Notes under the pieces: model-generated
Seen by the model: the letters and a program-made list of their open reading frames with translations, nothing else
Told to the model about the DNA's origin: nothing
Database searches by the model: none
In this document: one piece after another, positions 12,561-31,514 of the stretch
Position numbering within the stretch: the first letter of the stretch is position 1
Layout: each line of letters starts with the position of its first letter
Made by a program: the position numbers and the translations under genes
Assembly: GCF_964340395.1 (NCBI RefSeq)
Contig: NC_135566.1
Coordinates: forward strand, 7,526,001-7,590,000
Source of the DNA: Glandiceps talaboti
Lineage: Eukaryota > Hemichordata > Enteropneusta > Spengelidae
Length of the DNA: 64,000 nucleotides
Reading direction: 5' to 3'

Positions 12561-14027
12561 CTATGGTTCACTATCCAAGTCTACTTTTGTGGACTCATCA
12601 TGATCTATGTCGGGAAAGTAGTCGACGGGTTCTTCCAGAGTTCTTGGCTCACTTAGTAACAGACCTTCCTCTTTCAAAGCGGATTCAAATTTTTTAATCT
12701 GAAATGAGAATAATATTTAACAGTTATTGGAACAAATCTTATGCCAAATTATCTTCATCTGTATTAGCTACATGATAATCCATTCCATCACATATACGAA
12801 TGAGAGTCTATCCAAACTTCCTTTATCAAAACATTTTGTCCTCAGTTGACACAATTTACCTTATACTGGAGTGAATTTGACCCGGAACATTTTGTCACAT
12901 TGGGTTCAATGGTTGGCACCCATTTAGGCCAGTAATTCACTAGTCTAGTTCCTGATGACTGTGTTCCAATTTGCACTATGTGTGAAGATAACAGTATAAA
13001 TTGGAACATGGTCATCAGGAACTAGACTAATAATTCACTTAATACCTTTAGCAACCCAATGCTTCTCTCAAGCTTTTAAAAACCTCATGTTACCCTAGGG
13101 TAAAAATCAAACTAAGTTACCAATGTAGGAAGATGACATCAAGTTCCATCTATGTCAACACCCTAAACTGTACAATTCTATATGTAACTGCACTAGCTAA
13201 AACTGGAACATTTTTTGAAACTGGATACAATAACTTGCTCATAATATCATACAACCTGAATACTATTGAATCATGTGTGATTACATATGTGTAGTAAAAC
13301 TGGAAAGATTTACATCTTTCCTCCCTCTACATACAGAGCACATAGTTTTTAATGTGTGGTCGCTATAGTTACCTTGTCAGTCTTATCAATCAACTCTGGC
13401 ACCTCCCACTTGACACAGCTAATACCAGCTTCTAAACATCTTTGTGCAATCACCCTGCCAACATTGTAACATGCTGCCACATCACTGCAGGAGTAAAGTT
13501 GTTTCTTGATGGACCATTCTTTACTTGATGCTGATATCACATGATGACCATTAATGTGCTCCACATACGCTGTTATATGTCTCAAACTTTGCTCTAAAAA
13601 CAACCTACAGAATTACAAAAAAAAACATTAAAAAGCATTTTTTTTCTGAGTGAATGAAATTGAAATCTGTACATTAGGGAATGAGAATTTTGTTTTCATA
13701 TATTTGACTCCAGTCAAAACCACACTTCATTCCAATTTTACCTCATGCTACTTATCAGCTTGTCCTAATTTTAACTCATCCTACTATCAACTCATCCAAA
13801 TGTCACCTTATTTGTCACACTATATTAACCTATTTCAATCACGACTTGTCATATCATGACAAACTTTCTTTATTAAACATTACAGTCTTGCGTTCACAAG
13901 TTAGCAGTTAACAGATTTTTAAAGCATCATCCTGTTTGGTTTGTCACAAGCAAGTGTGCATTCTGAGTCCAAGGGCTATGGTCTACTGATACTTACACAC
14001 AACCCCCCACGCACGCACGCACGCATG

Positions 14028-14087
<60 letters not shown>

Positions 14088-14159
14088 TACACACACACAT
14101 ACATACATACATACATACATACATACATACATACATACATACATACATACATACATACA

Positions 14160-14193
<34 letters not shown>

Positions 14194-14973
14194 CATACAC
14201 TATTTTCCCATTGAGACCAACAGTTTGCCAAGCTAGTTGTCATAAGATCATATTAAGAGTAAATAGTAACAAATTCACAAGTATCATTATAGTTGGGTTC
14301 AATCCTTTGGAGAAGTGGTTTCAGTATGGGACTTGTTGAAATTGAAGTGAGTTACTAATATGGGATGAGTTGAGATTAGGATCAGACATTGTGTGACTAT
14401 ACAGTACATGTATACTCTGTAACTCGTTATACTCTGTTCCTGTAACTTACTTGTATAGACTTACTGACTGAACTTTGGAGGTTAACATCACAAGTTCTCC
14501 CATAGCTTACCAGTCATAACGTCCCCGGGTCAAAACGTCCCCGGGTCAAAACGTCCCCGGGTCAAAACGTCCTCAGGTATGACCAAAATTTAACCAAGAG
14601 ACTTGACTGTGTAACAGTTTCCGTTCCTTCCCTAAAACACGGTCAAGTATCGATGCCCATATTGAACCATTTTCTGTTCGTGATTTACCGTGAAAGATAC
14701 AATTTAGTTTTCACCGACTTGCCAGTGCATACTACTTTCGTTCATCACGATTAATGATGTGCTAAATACATTGATCAATCGCAACATTCAAGTATTTGAA
14801 GCGTCGCCACGCGTGACTTCAAACCTTACCGCCCTCTTCATTTGTGTCGCTAATTAGCACTTGTGTTAGCCGATCCATGGGAGCCGCATAAACGTATTTT
14901 GGGCACCTGAGGTGGGTACGCAGTCACATTACTGTATTGTGATGTAAGAAATAGTAAGAAATAAGGATATAAT

Positions 14974-15010
<37 letters not shown>

Positions 15011-15734
15011 ACAAATAGTTTGGGTCGAGGAAAATGGAAAGACGGGGACGTTTTGACCTGGGGACGTTTTGACCCGGGGACGTTTTGACTTATGGAAACC
15101 GGGGACGTTTTGACTGGATACCCTCCCATAGGCCAAGATCTCCCCATTATATAGTATCATAAGTTGCTTCATATATTAGCAAGGAGATGGCATCAAATCT
15201 AATTGATGCCCCCCCCCCCCCCACTATGTCACAATAGGATATGAAAGCAATCTCTGATGTGACATTGCGATGGGAGTGACCTCTTGCAACAGCTTTTTAA
15301 CCTTTATGTTTAAGGTGTTACCATAGCAATTGTGTAAGCCCCTGTGACAAAAACGATGACATAACACTGTGATGTGGTTAGCAGATGACCATGGGAGTGT
15401 AGATGACTTACTTATGCCAATAGTTACGTCTAGGATGAGTAAGAATCCAACCAGCGTCTTTGTAAGCTACTGCCATCCTTTCTAAATTTCGAGGGTTTCT
15501 GTTAATAAAGTCTGTTGTAACTCTGTCATTTTCAGATCTCTGTACTTCACCTTCGTTGCTTTCCTGTTGTGCAGCTTCAGTCGAGTAACGCACACACTTG
15601 ATGCAGGTGTCAGTAACACTTTCTTTTGGTAACATTGTCTGTGGGCATTTTGTCATACCCGCATAACTTGATCTCATGAGCATCATTCTCGTGTCCATTA
15701 GTACAAATCGCGAGCGTTGTGTCACGGATATCAT
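12561..15734 (-). CDS. MRPL18: Mitochondrial large-subunit ribosomal protein uL18m (MRPL18)
   Basis: Three coding exons, 15412-15734, 13373-13604 and 12561-12698, join in phase to 230 residues (human about 180). Diagnostic stretches match human MRPL18: 'FINRNPRNLERMAVA', 'ISASSKEWSIKKQLYS' and 'GRVIAQRCLEAGISC'. The role known for the family is 5S-rRNA-related binding in the mitoribosome large subunit and 5S rRNA import. The N-terminal ~50 residues are rich in Arg, Met and Ser and poor in acids, as expected for a mitochondrial targeting peptide. The first true ATG at 15732-15734 is used as start. The C-terminal exon adds an acidic tail absent from human. It is head to head with NLE1. Intron 1 carries a 617-bp foldback element and a long microsatellite; intron 2 carries an 89-bp hairpin element. 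Confidence 0.94.
12942..13030. mobile_element. 89-bp hairpin element with 9-bp target duplication
   Basis: Inverted arms of 32 bp (30 matching) begin AGTCTAGTTCCTGATGAC and surround a loop of about 26 bp. The element is flanked by the direct repeat TAATTCACT at 12933-12941 and 13031-13039. The size of the duplication suggests a Mutator-type or similar transposase acting in trans. Single arms of a related sequence occur near 26506 and 51080-51120. It sits in MRPL18 intron 2. Confidence 0.8.
14034..14190. repeat. Compound (CA)n / (CATA)n microsatellite
   Basis: A (CGCA)n start, a CA run of about 50 bp, then more than 100 bp of CATA units. All open frames crossing it are repeat artefacts. It lies in MRPL18 intron 1. 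Confidence 0.95.
14506..15122. mobile_element. 617-bp Mutator/foldback-like element with 9-bp target duplication
   Basis: The ends are made of about four tandem copies each of the 16-bp unit GTCAAAACGTCCCCGG, in opposite orientation: left arm 14513-14577, right arm about 15045-15117. The outermost bases also match (TACCAGTCATAACGTCCCC and TATCCAGTCAAAACGTCCCC read inward). The element is flanked by a perfect direct repeat CTCCCATAG at 14497-14505 and 15123-15131. The interior has no coding capacity and includes a (CA)n tract. Terminal inverted repeats built of short tandem units define foldback elements, and 9-bp duplications are typical of Mutator-like transposases. It is inserted in MRPL18 intron 1. 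Confidence 0.85.
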
Positions 15735-16580
15735 TGTCCTAATATGGTTAAGAACCACTTTGCACAACTCTCATATATTACAGATGTCAAAATACTGATG
15801 GTTTCCAAGAGAACTGGTACGAAAAAGTAGGAGAGTCCCTGTCCCTTGATTCACAATCCTAAAGCATGGCTGGTAAAGCGCTGTGACCTTTGACCTATGG
15901 ACATAAATGCATTTTCACAAATATCACAGTATCATCGATTGCATCGCATCAACGTCATTCAGAGATAAAAGACTTGAAATATCTCATCAACCTACAACTT
16001 TGAATTTATTATGATCACCTGGCGCGAGAAATGAAAAATAACCTTTTTTTCAAGAAGTTAAAGGGCTTAGTTATTATTTGATTGTTTGTGACTTTCTCAA
16101 CTCCAACCAACACACGTGAAACTCTGAAGACGGAGAGAGAAACACACGATCGAGACAAAATGAGGTATTTTCGTTCACAGCAGTAGATTTCTATGTTCTA
16201 TATGATGACAACAGCTTGAGTCTAGTGATACGTGTAGCTGAGACATAGCTTGGATCAGTATTTCAGTTCAAACTGGGTGTTTATGTACGATCACACGCAC
16301 TTCCATGTACATATGATGTAATATACAGGGCACTTTAAACTGATAGAAGTTTATACAACTGTAGTACATACCCGGTAGTTGATTACTCAACTAGTAGATG
16401 TACAGTCTTCAGCTAAGCGAGGTGAACAAGTACTATGAATATTAAAATGAACAGTGACAAAGATATGTTATCTAAATGTGTAATCTCAATTTACATTTTA
16501 TTGTAGAAAAAAACCCAAATGGAAATACAGTATCATTATCACTATCAGTATCAGATTTACTAAATTCTTACTTGTTATCT
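15735..16580. promoter_or_regulatory. Shared head-to-head promoter region of MRPL18 and NLE1
   Basis: 846 bp separate the two start codons, which point away from each other. No TATA box was assigned. A good acceptor ending at 16506 (TTTTATTGTAG) suggests that NLE1 has a spliced 5' UTR, leaving only a few hundred bp for a bidirectional promoter. Confidence 0.5.
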
Positions 16581-23873
<7,293 letters not shown>

Positions 23874-24179
23874 GATGAAACACAGGAACATTGATGACAA
23901 ATGAAAAGAAACATATCCAAGTCTTAAAATCTAATAATGAAAATAAGATGTACATCAAGGACGGACTGTGAACTATGTAATTCACATCATTCTTCACGTC
24001 AGTCGTACTGACTCTGCAATGACTTTGTAATGACTAACAGACAGCAGCACAGGAAAATGTCATACTTGGAAAAAGTGTCATCATATGAACCTGACTAAAA
24101 GGACGTTTTGACAACTTGACCACCTAAATTATTACATTATCTTTGATATACATTGTATTATTGTATATCAACAAATATG

Positions 24180-24185
24180 AATAAA
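24180..24185 (+). terminator. NLE1 polyadenylation signal
   Basis: AATAAA about 300 bp after the NLE1 stop codon; the first canonical signal in the 3' UTR. Confidence 0.7.
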
Positions 24186-24246
24186 GGATTTTATGTAACA
24201 TAACAAACTTGATTGTATTCTGTGTAAACCTCTTCTTTTGCCAAGA

Positions 24247-24443
24247 ATCCAGTCTGTGGGAATCTTTGGCTCTTGTCTTTCCACTACACTAACTTGCCAT
24301 TTTGCTAATGACCTTTTGCTTTTACAAAGCTTTGGTCAGAAAATGGGTGCAAATTCTTCTTGGGTTTTAATTCTTCCCACAGTGAGATAACATAAATAGC
24401 GTTAGCATGTGATTAGAACCAACTTGGAGGGTTGAGCTATATG
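24247..24443. repeat. Dispersed repeat shared with 40612-40814
   Basis: The two copies, in direct orientation, share 'AGAATCCA', the '(a/g)ttttggcc/tca' region and the end 'CAACTTGGAGGGTTGAGCTA', with clear divergence between. It fills the start of the NLE1-PELO intergenic region. No coding potential is seen. Confidence 0.75.
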
Positions 24444-25514
24444 ATGTAAACATAATTACCATAATCAACCTTCACTGGGGGGAAACCGTAACGTAACCTT
24501 ATTTGGTTGAATATATGACCATTATGGTGAAATGAAATGCCAGGCGAAGAGGAAATGCAAGAACCAAAATCCCTGCACAACTGGTTTCTAGTCTAGCCTC
24601 ATTTAAGACTGAAAAAAGGTTTAGTAGTGTTAGGTTGGTGTATGGGAAATATTGTGTTGGTGTGTGTGTGTGTGTGTGTGTGTACAATATTACAACAACA
24701 GACACACTTCAAGCTAAGACATACAAACTACACCTAGTATTGGTTGACATAATCTAACAGTGGATGTTGATGTAGTTACACTCACAGTAAGGTGATGTCT
24801 CTAATAACTAGAGAATGCTGGCACATTCAACCACATGGCACTCGGCTCAGTTTTGTTTACAAATACTGACAAACATCAACGGATGTGATATCCACATCTC
24901 AAGGTATACAACCATTTATCACTCACTTTTATAATCTCCCATGTACAACAAGAAGAGTTTTAGTTTGTGTCTGTCATAGCTCATTGAAAGTATGTCTGCT
25001 GTCCTAAAATCTTGGTCAGAAGTATTATATAAAAGCGTTGAAGACAAAATGATCAAATATTGGGTCAAAGGAGGGGGGGGGGTGTCCTTGTTATAAAAGC
25101 CTCAATTTGGGACATTTATAGTCTGAAAGATCCCCCGGGAAAGACCCAGCCATAATGGTTTGCTTACGTATAAACCACTCACTACCCCACAGTGGAGGAT
25201 AGGAGAGTGCATTAAATAAGTGAAAGGAACACCTGTATCGTTCAGACTTAGCTGGGACATTCGCTGTACATGAAATTAATGTATTTTATTTATGCATTAT
25301 GCAAGTAAAATATAATATCAAAACACAAATTAAATATCATTCAAAAAAATATGTGAAATGAATTTTATTTTATTTTTTTTAGAATTCCAAGTATTTATTT
25401 TGTTGTGTTCAGTTTGCCATAATCACTGACACCCACACATATTCGCATTCAGATCATACCAGCAGTAATGTCGCAAATTCAGACTACGCTAGAGGGTCTT
25501 GTTGAATCGAAAAC
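24444..25514. other. NLE1-PELO intergenic DNA
   Basis: No gene was found. Contents are a (GT)n tract at about 24660-24682, a short poly-G run at 25073-25082 and AT-rich unique sequence. Confidence 0.6.
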
Positions 25515-25560
25515 GAGGTTCCGGGTACTTCCTGTTTCGCGATTGCGGTAGTATGTTGTA
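25515..25560 (+). promoter_or_regulatory. Candidate PELO promoter (ETS-type motifs)
   Basis: About 110-150 bp upstream of the PELO start codon the sequence reads TTCCGGGTACTTCCTGTTTC, i.e. two overlapping ETS-like sites (CCGG and ACTTCCTG) in a locally CG-containing stretch. This arrangement is common at housekeeping gene starts. Confidence 0.4.
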
Positions 25561-25667
25561 ATACCGCTGATCTAGGAGACTTTAGAAATATGTTGACAAA
25601 TAATAGGTGATATGGACGCGGATTTGATAGAAAACACATTGTACTGATCGGATTGTAAAGAAGAAAA

Positions 25668-28600
25668 ATGAAGTTAGTCAGTAAATTAGTCGAGAAAGAT
25701 ATGCAGGGGTAAGTGAATGAAATTTACATCCATTCATTTCATGATGATGACATTATGAAATATATTGTACCTTGCAAGATTGTACAAAGTACAAGACGTC
25801 TGTCTGTAATGTATGCCAAGTATGCAGTGAGTGGATGAGATTCATTTCAAATTACATGTACGAAGTACACGCGTACTCCTCGTCCGTATGTCAAATATGC
25901 AGCCAATTTGTTAGTCCTGCTTGCAAACGAAGTAGTAAGTCGGGACTCGATTGTGAGTGAGATTCATTTAGGATGAAATGTACGAAGTACATCTGTCTCA
26001 GTGTCTGTATGCCAAGAATGCAGTGACTGCGGAGTAGATTCATTTCAGATGAAAATCTGAACACGTACGGTACACGTTGGTCTGTATGTCAAGTATGAGT
26101 GAGCCGGATAGAGCATCGATCTATCAACTGATCCTGTCAAATATGGAAATATCAAGTCACAAATCAATCAATGGGTAGAGCAGGTACAGTGCTGTGAAGT
26201 TGAACAGCTGTGAAGTTGAACATTGCAGTGCTGAGAAATACCATAATTTCAGTACATCACACATCAAACATTATCGTATATTGTTCAATATCTGGGATAT
26301 TGCAAGACATTTCATTATGTTGATGATTTCATGCTGCGCAAATTAAAACATCAAGTTTATCTAAAACAAAAACATGACAACAACGAAAACACAGTTAAAT
26401 TTATCACCTATTTGAAAAAGTTGTCTTTATCTTCAAATTATTTGTAGAAACACACAAGGAAGAAAGTATGTAGAATTCATAACATACCCATTGTCTAGTT
26501 GGAGTAGTCTAGTTCCTATTCAGTATCGTTACCATTAAACGTCCATTCACAGTTGGCATCCAGACCAAATTGGAGGAAATATTTCTGACCTTCAAATTGG
26601 GTCATAATTTCACAGTTGACCCCATTACATTAGTTGACATGAATATTGTTTTAATTTCACCACTTTAGACAGGTGACCCTGATCCCTGATGAATCTGAGG
26701 ATATGTGGCATGCCTACAATCTGATAGCACCTGGTGATAGTCTCCGATCTACCACTGTACGCAAAGTCCAGACAGAATCAGCCACTGGCAGCAGTAGCAG
26801 CAATAGAGTTCGTACCATGTTAACAATATGTGTTGAAGACATTGACTTTGATACACAAGCATGTATGCTACGTGTCAAAGGTAGAAATATTCAAGAAAAT
26901 CAATATGTTAAGGTAAGCTTTCAAATAATTACTTCAAATTAAAATTTGTCATCAGAATTATTAACCATACTTATACCAAATTAATCCCATATTTACTGAA
27001 GGGTGGATGTATTTCACTCCTACATCTACATGTAGCTTGTACTTGCTTCTAGTCAGGTCCCTGACACACAATTTTTCAGTTGGCTGTGGCTGGAAGATCA
27101 ATTATTAGCTCACACATAGCAGCTCAATGACTAGCACAAATGCACATCCTATATACTATGCGATGTGTTTTTGGTGGTTTTACCCAAGGATGCATTGCGG
27201 TGCAATGACTACACATACGCGTTCTCCACACAGAGGGCGCTATCTACAATATCATCATGAGGCAGCCAGTCACAAATGAATCTACCCAGCGCAAGCTTAT
27301 GGGCTTGCCTAGTTGCGATATTACCTTGTTATTACACTTAATCTATGCACCAACTACTAGATGATTACAGTGCCATGATCATATCCCAAAGGTACATCAC
27401 TTTGATAATGATATTCATTGAGTAGTATAGACAATATCAAATTACAAATTTCTGCTGTAATAAAACCAAATGTTAATAAGCGCAAATATTATTTCATACC
27501 ACGACATAAGAACTACACATGTGTACACTTCTGATTGAATATGCACCAGACATAACTGTTGTATTATTTCTTACAGATGGGAGCGTATCATACTCTGGAC
27601 CTGGAACTCAATCGGAAATTCACTTTGGCTAAGAAAGAATGGGATATCGTTCAATTAGAAAGAATAGGTAAAGTTTGTTTTGTTCCTTTCAAAAGTTGTG
27701 TTTTATAATTTTGTTGTGTATTTCACTTACCGAACCGATTAATAGTTTAGTTCATATGTGTGTACTACTACTAAAGTAAGACTATCGGTAGTTGAAATTG
27801 TTGGTATTGGCTGATATACGTTGCACTAAATGCTGTACCTTCAATGCTGGATGCGTTTTGATGTCAACTCTTTATGTTATCACTATGACAATTGAAATGA
27901 ATATTTTATGTTTCAAACATAAAGGAAAGGAAAAAGGATGTAATTTTAATTTGAAAATAATACTGATTAATTTTTTTGCAAAAAATGAATACAAAAAATG
28001 TCCTGAATCTTCAACAAGTTTCACACTCTGTGGGCTTTTCAAGAAGTTTGTGATTATGATATGGTAAGAATGCTTTAGAACGAAAAAGACCATGCACCAA
28101 GAAAAGGACATGAATAAACAAATAGAACATACCAGTATTTTATTCATGTTTTGATATTTTACTTGATTTGTTTTGAACACAGAAATGGCCTGTGATCCCA
28201 GTCAGAGTGCTGATGTAGCTGCTGTAGTCATGCAGGAAGGTCTGGCAAATGTCTGCCTTGTCACTTCTAGTATGACAATTGTCAGAGCTAAGATTGAAAC
28301 CAATATTCCTAGGAAAAGAAAAGGCATGTGTACACAACATGACAAAGGTCTTGAACGCTTTTATGAAGCTTTAATGCAGGCTATACTCAGACATATCAAT
28401 TTTGATGGTAAGTTGTCAGCAAAGATGGACCTAATTTCATTCTGAAATAAGGGATTTACCTCAGTCTCGTTGCAGATCTCGCGAAATATGCAAATATACC
28501 TAGCAACAGCGGTTGTCAAACGTGATCACAGTCAAGCTTTCGCTGTGGCCATGTGTGATGACATTGAGAACAATAGTGTTGCTAAGCGTTTGACACTTTT

Positions 28601-31258
28601 AGCTTGACCATCCTCACGTGGTTGCTATAGATGCAATGGCTCACGCGAGACCTCGTGAGATCTGCAGCGAGACAAAAAAACGGCTTATTGTGTTGACATT
28701 TAACTGTTGGTTTTTCTAGTTGTGCTTTAAAGCACAATTTCAATAGAACTATTTAATGTGTCTCCACCATCATAAAGAGAAGTCTCACTGTAGCTGAAGT
28801 TTGGAATTATTTTTACTTTCTGCAGTTACTATGATCTTGTATTCTCACCATAATGTTGCTGTGTATTTACAAGGGTATTTTTAACCTTTTTGCTGATGAG
28901 AACAAAAATTACAGCTTGGTGATAAATCATAGGTCATGTTGTTCTAGAACTTACAACAGTGTTCCTCTCATCGTTCACTCTCGTGAAATTGTTATAAACA
29001 AATGAAAATTCCTCTATGTTGGTAAACCATAGTATCTGATTAAACTCTTGATCCAAACACAAACTTAAATTTGTACCTGATATTTTTGACTGCATACTTC
29101 AGTCTTTGTCAACAGATTGACTCACTATTCTGAACATGTGAGCCTAGTATAAATCTGTCAGCAAAGACTCAAGTGTGCTGTCCAACATTTCAGGTAATAA
29201 TTTTCAAGTTTGTGTTTGGATTAAAAGTTCAGTTCAATACTAAATTATCGTAAAGTTTATTGGTTTAAAAATAAAAAAGTGTTGACTGCATTAATGTTAT
29301 GTTATTCCTCAAATCCATCAAAACACTAATCCATACAGCTGTGTTGATACGTAGTGTCTTCTGATTTCTATTTACAGTTGTCAAGTGTATACTTATAGGA
29401 AGTCCTGGTTTTGTCAAAGTAAGTTGCACAATTCTAGATTTGGTAGTTGAAAATGAAACAAATGAAATATATACAATTTGGAGTTTATCTACAAAATCAC
29501 AAAAGTCATGTGATTTTCATGGTAATTTACTAGTAAGGTTATCACTATTATTAGAACTTTGAGTACATCACCTCAATATACGCATACAAGGCTGCAGTCT
29601 GAATTTACTGGGAAGTTTGAGCATAGGTAGTTTTTGTTATTCTACTCAAGGGTTACTGAACAGTCAGTTACACAGGGAGGAACGACAAATTTCACAGCAT
29701 ACAGCAAAGACAGAACAGATTTTCGCCGGAAGGAGACTTGGTAGGGGGCATAAAAAAAGTTGGGGGTTCAAGGGGAGGGTAGGAAAAATGTGTATGTTCA
29801 TGTAGGGGGCCATCAAAATTATTGAGACTGCGAAGGGAGAAGGGGCTCCAAAATGTTGGCAAAATAACACAACACCACCCCCCGTTAAATCTGACTACAG
29901 CCTCATTAATATATTTCTTTATTTTACAGGATCAATTCCATGATTATATGTTTACCCAAGCAGTGAAGAATGATATCAAACTACTCTTAGAAAACAAATC
30001 CAAGTTTATCCTGGTTCATGCTTCATCTGGGTTTAAGCATTCACTGAAAGGTTAGTAGTTTCTATGACAACAGGAGTACTGGTAGCATGTCCATTGCATG
30101 AATTATCATAGGGTTCACACGGTTCTGGGAAACCCTGGAATTTCAAAGGACCCCTGGAAAACCCCTGGAAAAATGCAAGCCTGGAAACTTGATCAACATT
30201 ACTGTCATTGATTGAGTTATTCATTCACTAAATTATAACATGTTACTTTGTTATAATGAGGTTATCATGGATAGGTTTTTGGTGGCTGTGTTTAGAGTTC
30301 TTAGCTGATGTGCTGCGTACCTCTTCAGTCTTTGTTCAAACCCTTGCAACATCAACTGGGGTCGATTAATAATGAAAGAGGTCTGCATGTACCGTAATGC
30401 TCAGTTTGACCCTTCCAAACAATACACTTCCTACAGTGGTGATGCAATGCAGGCAGTGATAAAATTCAGCACTGCATGCAGTACTGTCAGTCTTTTGACC
30501 ACAGCAGTGCTGTAGCAGCACTGAAACTATTTTTCCTGTGTAGGACACCAGAACATTGCACAAGTGACAAGCATATCTCAATTTTTGAATTGTATTTATT
30601 ATCATATATTACACTCACTGTCAAATTTTTACCCTTATTTCATCACTACTTTTATTTTTTTTTTTCATTTTAGAGATTCTATCTGATCCAGCCATTGCTG
30701 CTAAACTATCAGATACCAAAGCAACTGGTGAAGTCAGAGCACTAGAGGATTTCTATAAAATGTTGCAAATTGAACCAGACAGGGCTTTCTATGGGTAAGA
30801 ATTACTAGTATGCAGTTTTCAACAATTCTGCAAACTTGTTTACATTACCACAATTTATGTTTGAGTCTTTGGACAATTTATCATGCTCTAGATGAATGAC
30901 TAATATACCTATATAACTGTTACTCAAAAAAAACAAGCTGATTTTCAAATTTAGTTCTAAACTAATTGAGTGTAAATTGAAGGACTATAAAGGTTGAGAT
31001 CAATAGTTCACTGTAGCATGAAAAACTACTTTTGATGTGAATGGAAAGTTGAAAACTGGTCAACTTTTTTCTTCCGATAATTTGTCATTCTAGAGAGTAT
31101 CTGAATGACTTGTATAGTAACCTATTGTTATTCTTATTACTTGACAGCATTAACCATGTAGAGAAAGCCAATGAATCCAGTGCTATTGAAACATTGATGA
31201 TCAGTGATGAATTATTCAGGTATTAAGACCAGCTACATCTAAATCACACACACACACA

Positions 31259-31303
<45 letters not shown>

Positions 31304-31371
31304 CCCCAATGTACACACACATGCATACATAAACTGTACACTCACACACATCTACATCATATTTTCACATT

Positions 31372-31424
<53 letters not shown>

Positions 31425-31479
31425 CGCACACATGTAACATACATTGTACATTGCACACACACAACTACTACTACTACAG

Positions 31480-31514
<35 letters not shown>

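Noticed and set aside
13941-14339. Long open frames of Thr-His and Tyr-Met-Cys-Val repeats
   Set aside because: Direct translations of (CA)n/(CATA)n microsatellite on both strands; the same applies near 16836-17045, 41572-42004, 48858-49292 and 51525-51738.
15735-15767. Upstream extension of MRPL18
   Set aside because: The longer frame starts with TTG; the first ATG is at 15732-15734.
16476-16580. Longer NLE1 N-terminus from the ATG at 16476
   Set aside because: A good acceptor ends at 16506 within it, and the ATG at 16581 aligns with the known NLE1 N-terminus.
27230-27245. Possible isolated CTCF-like site (AGAGGGCGCTAT)
   Set aside because: Only a partial match to the core and no repetition; not enough to call.
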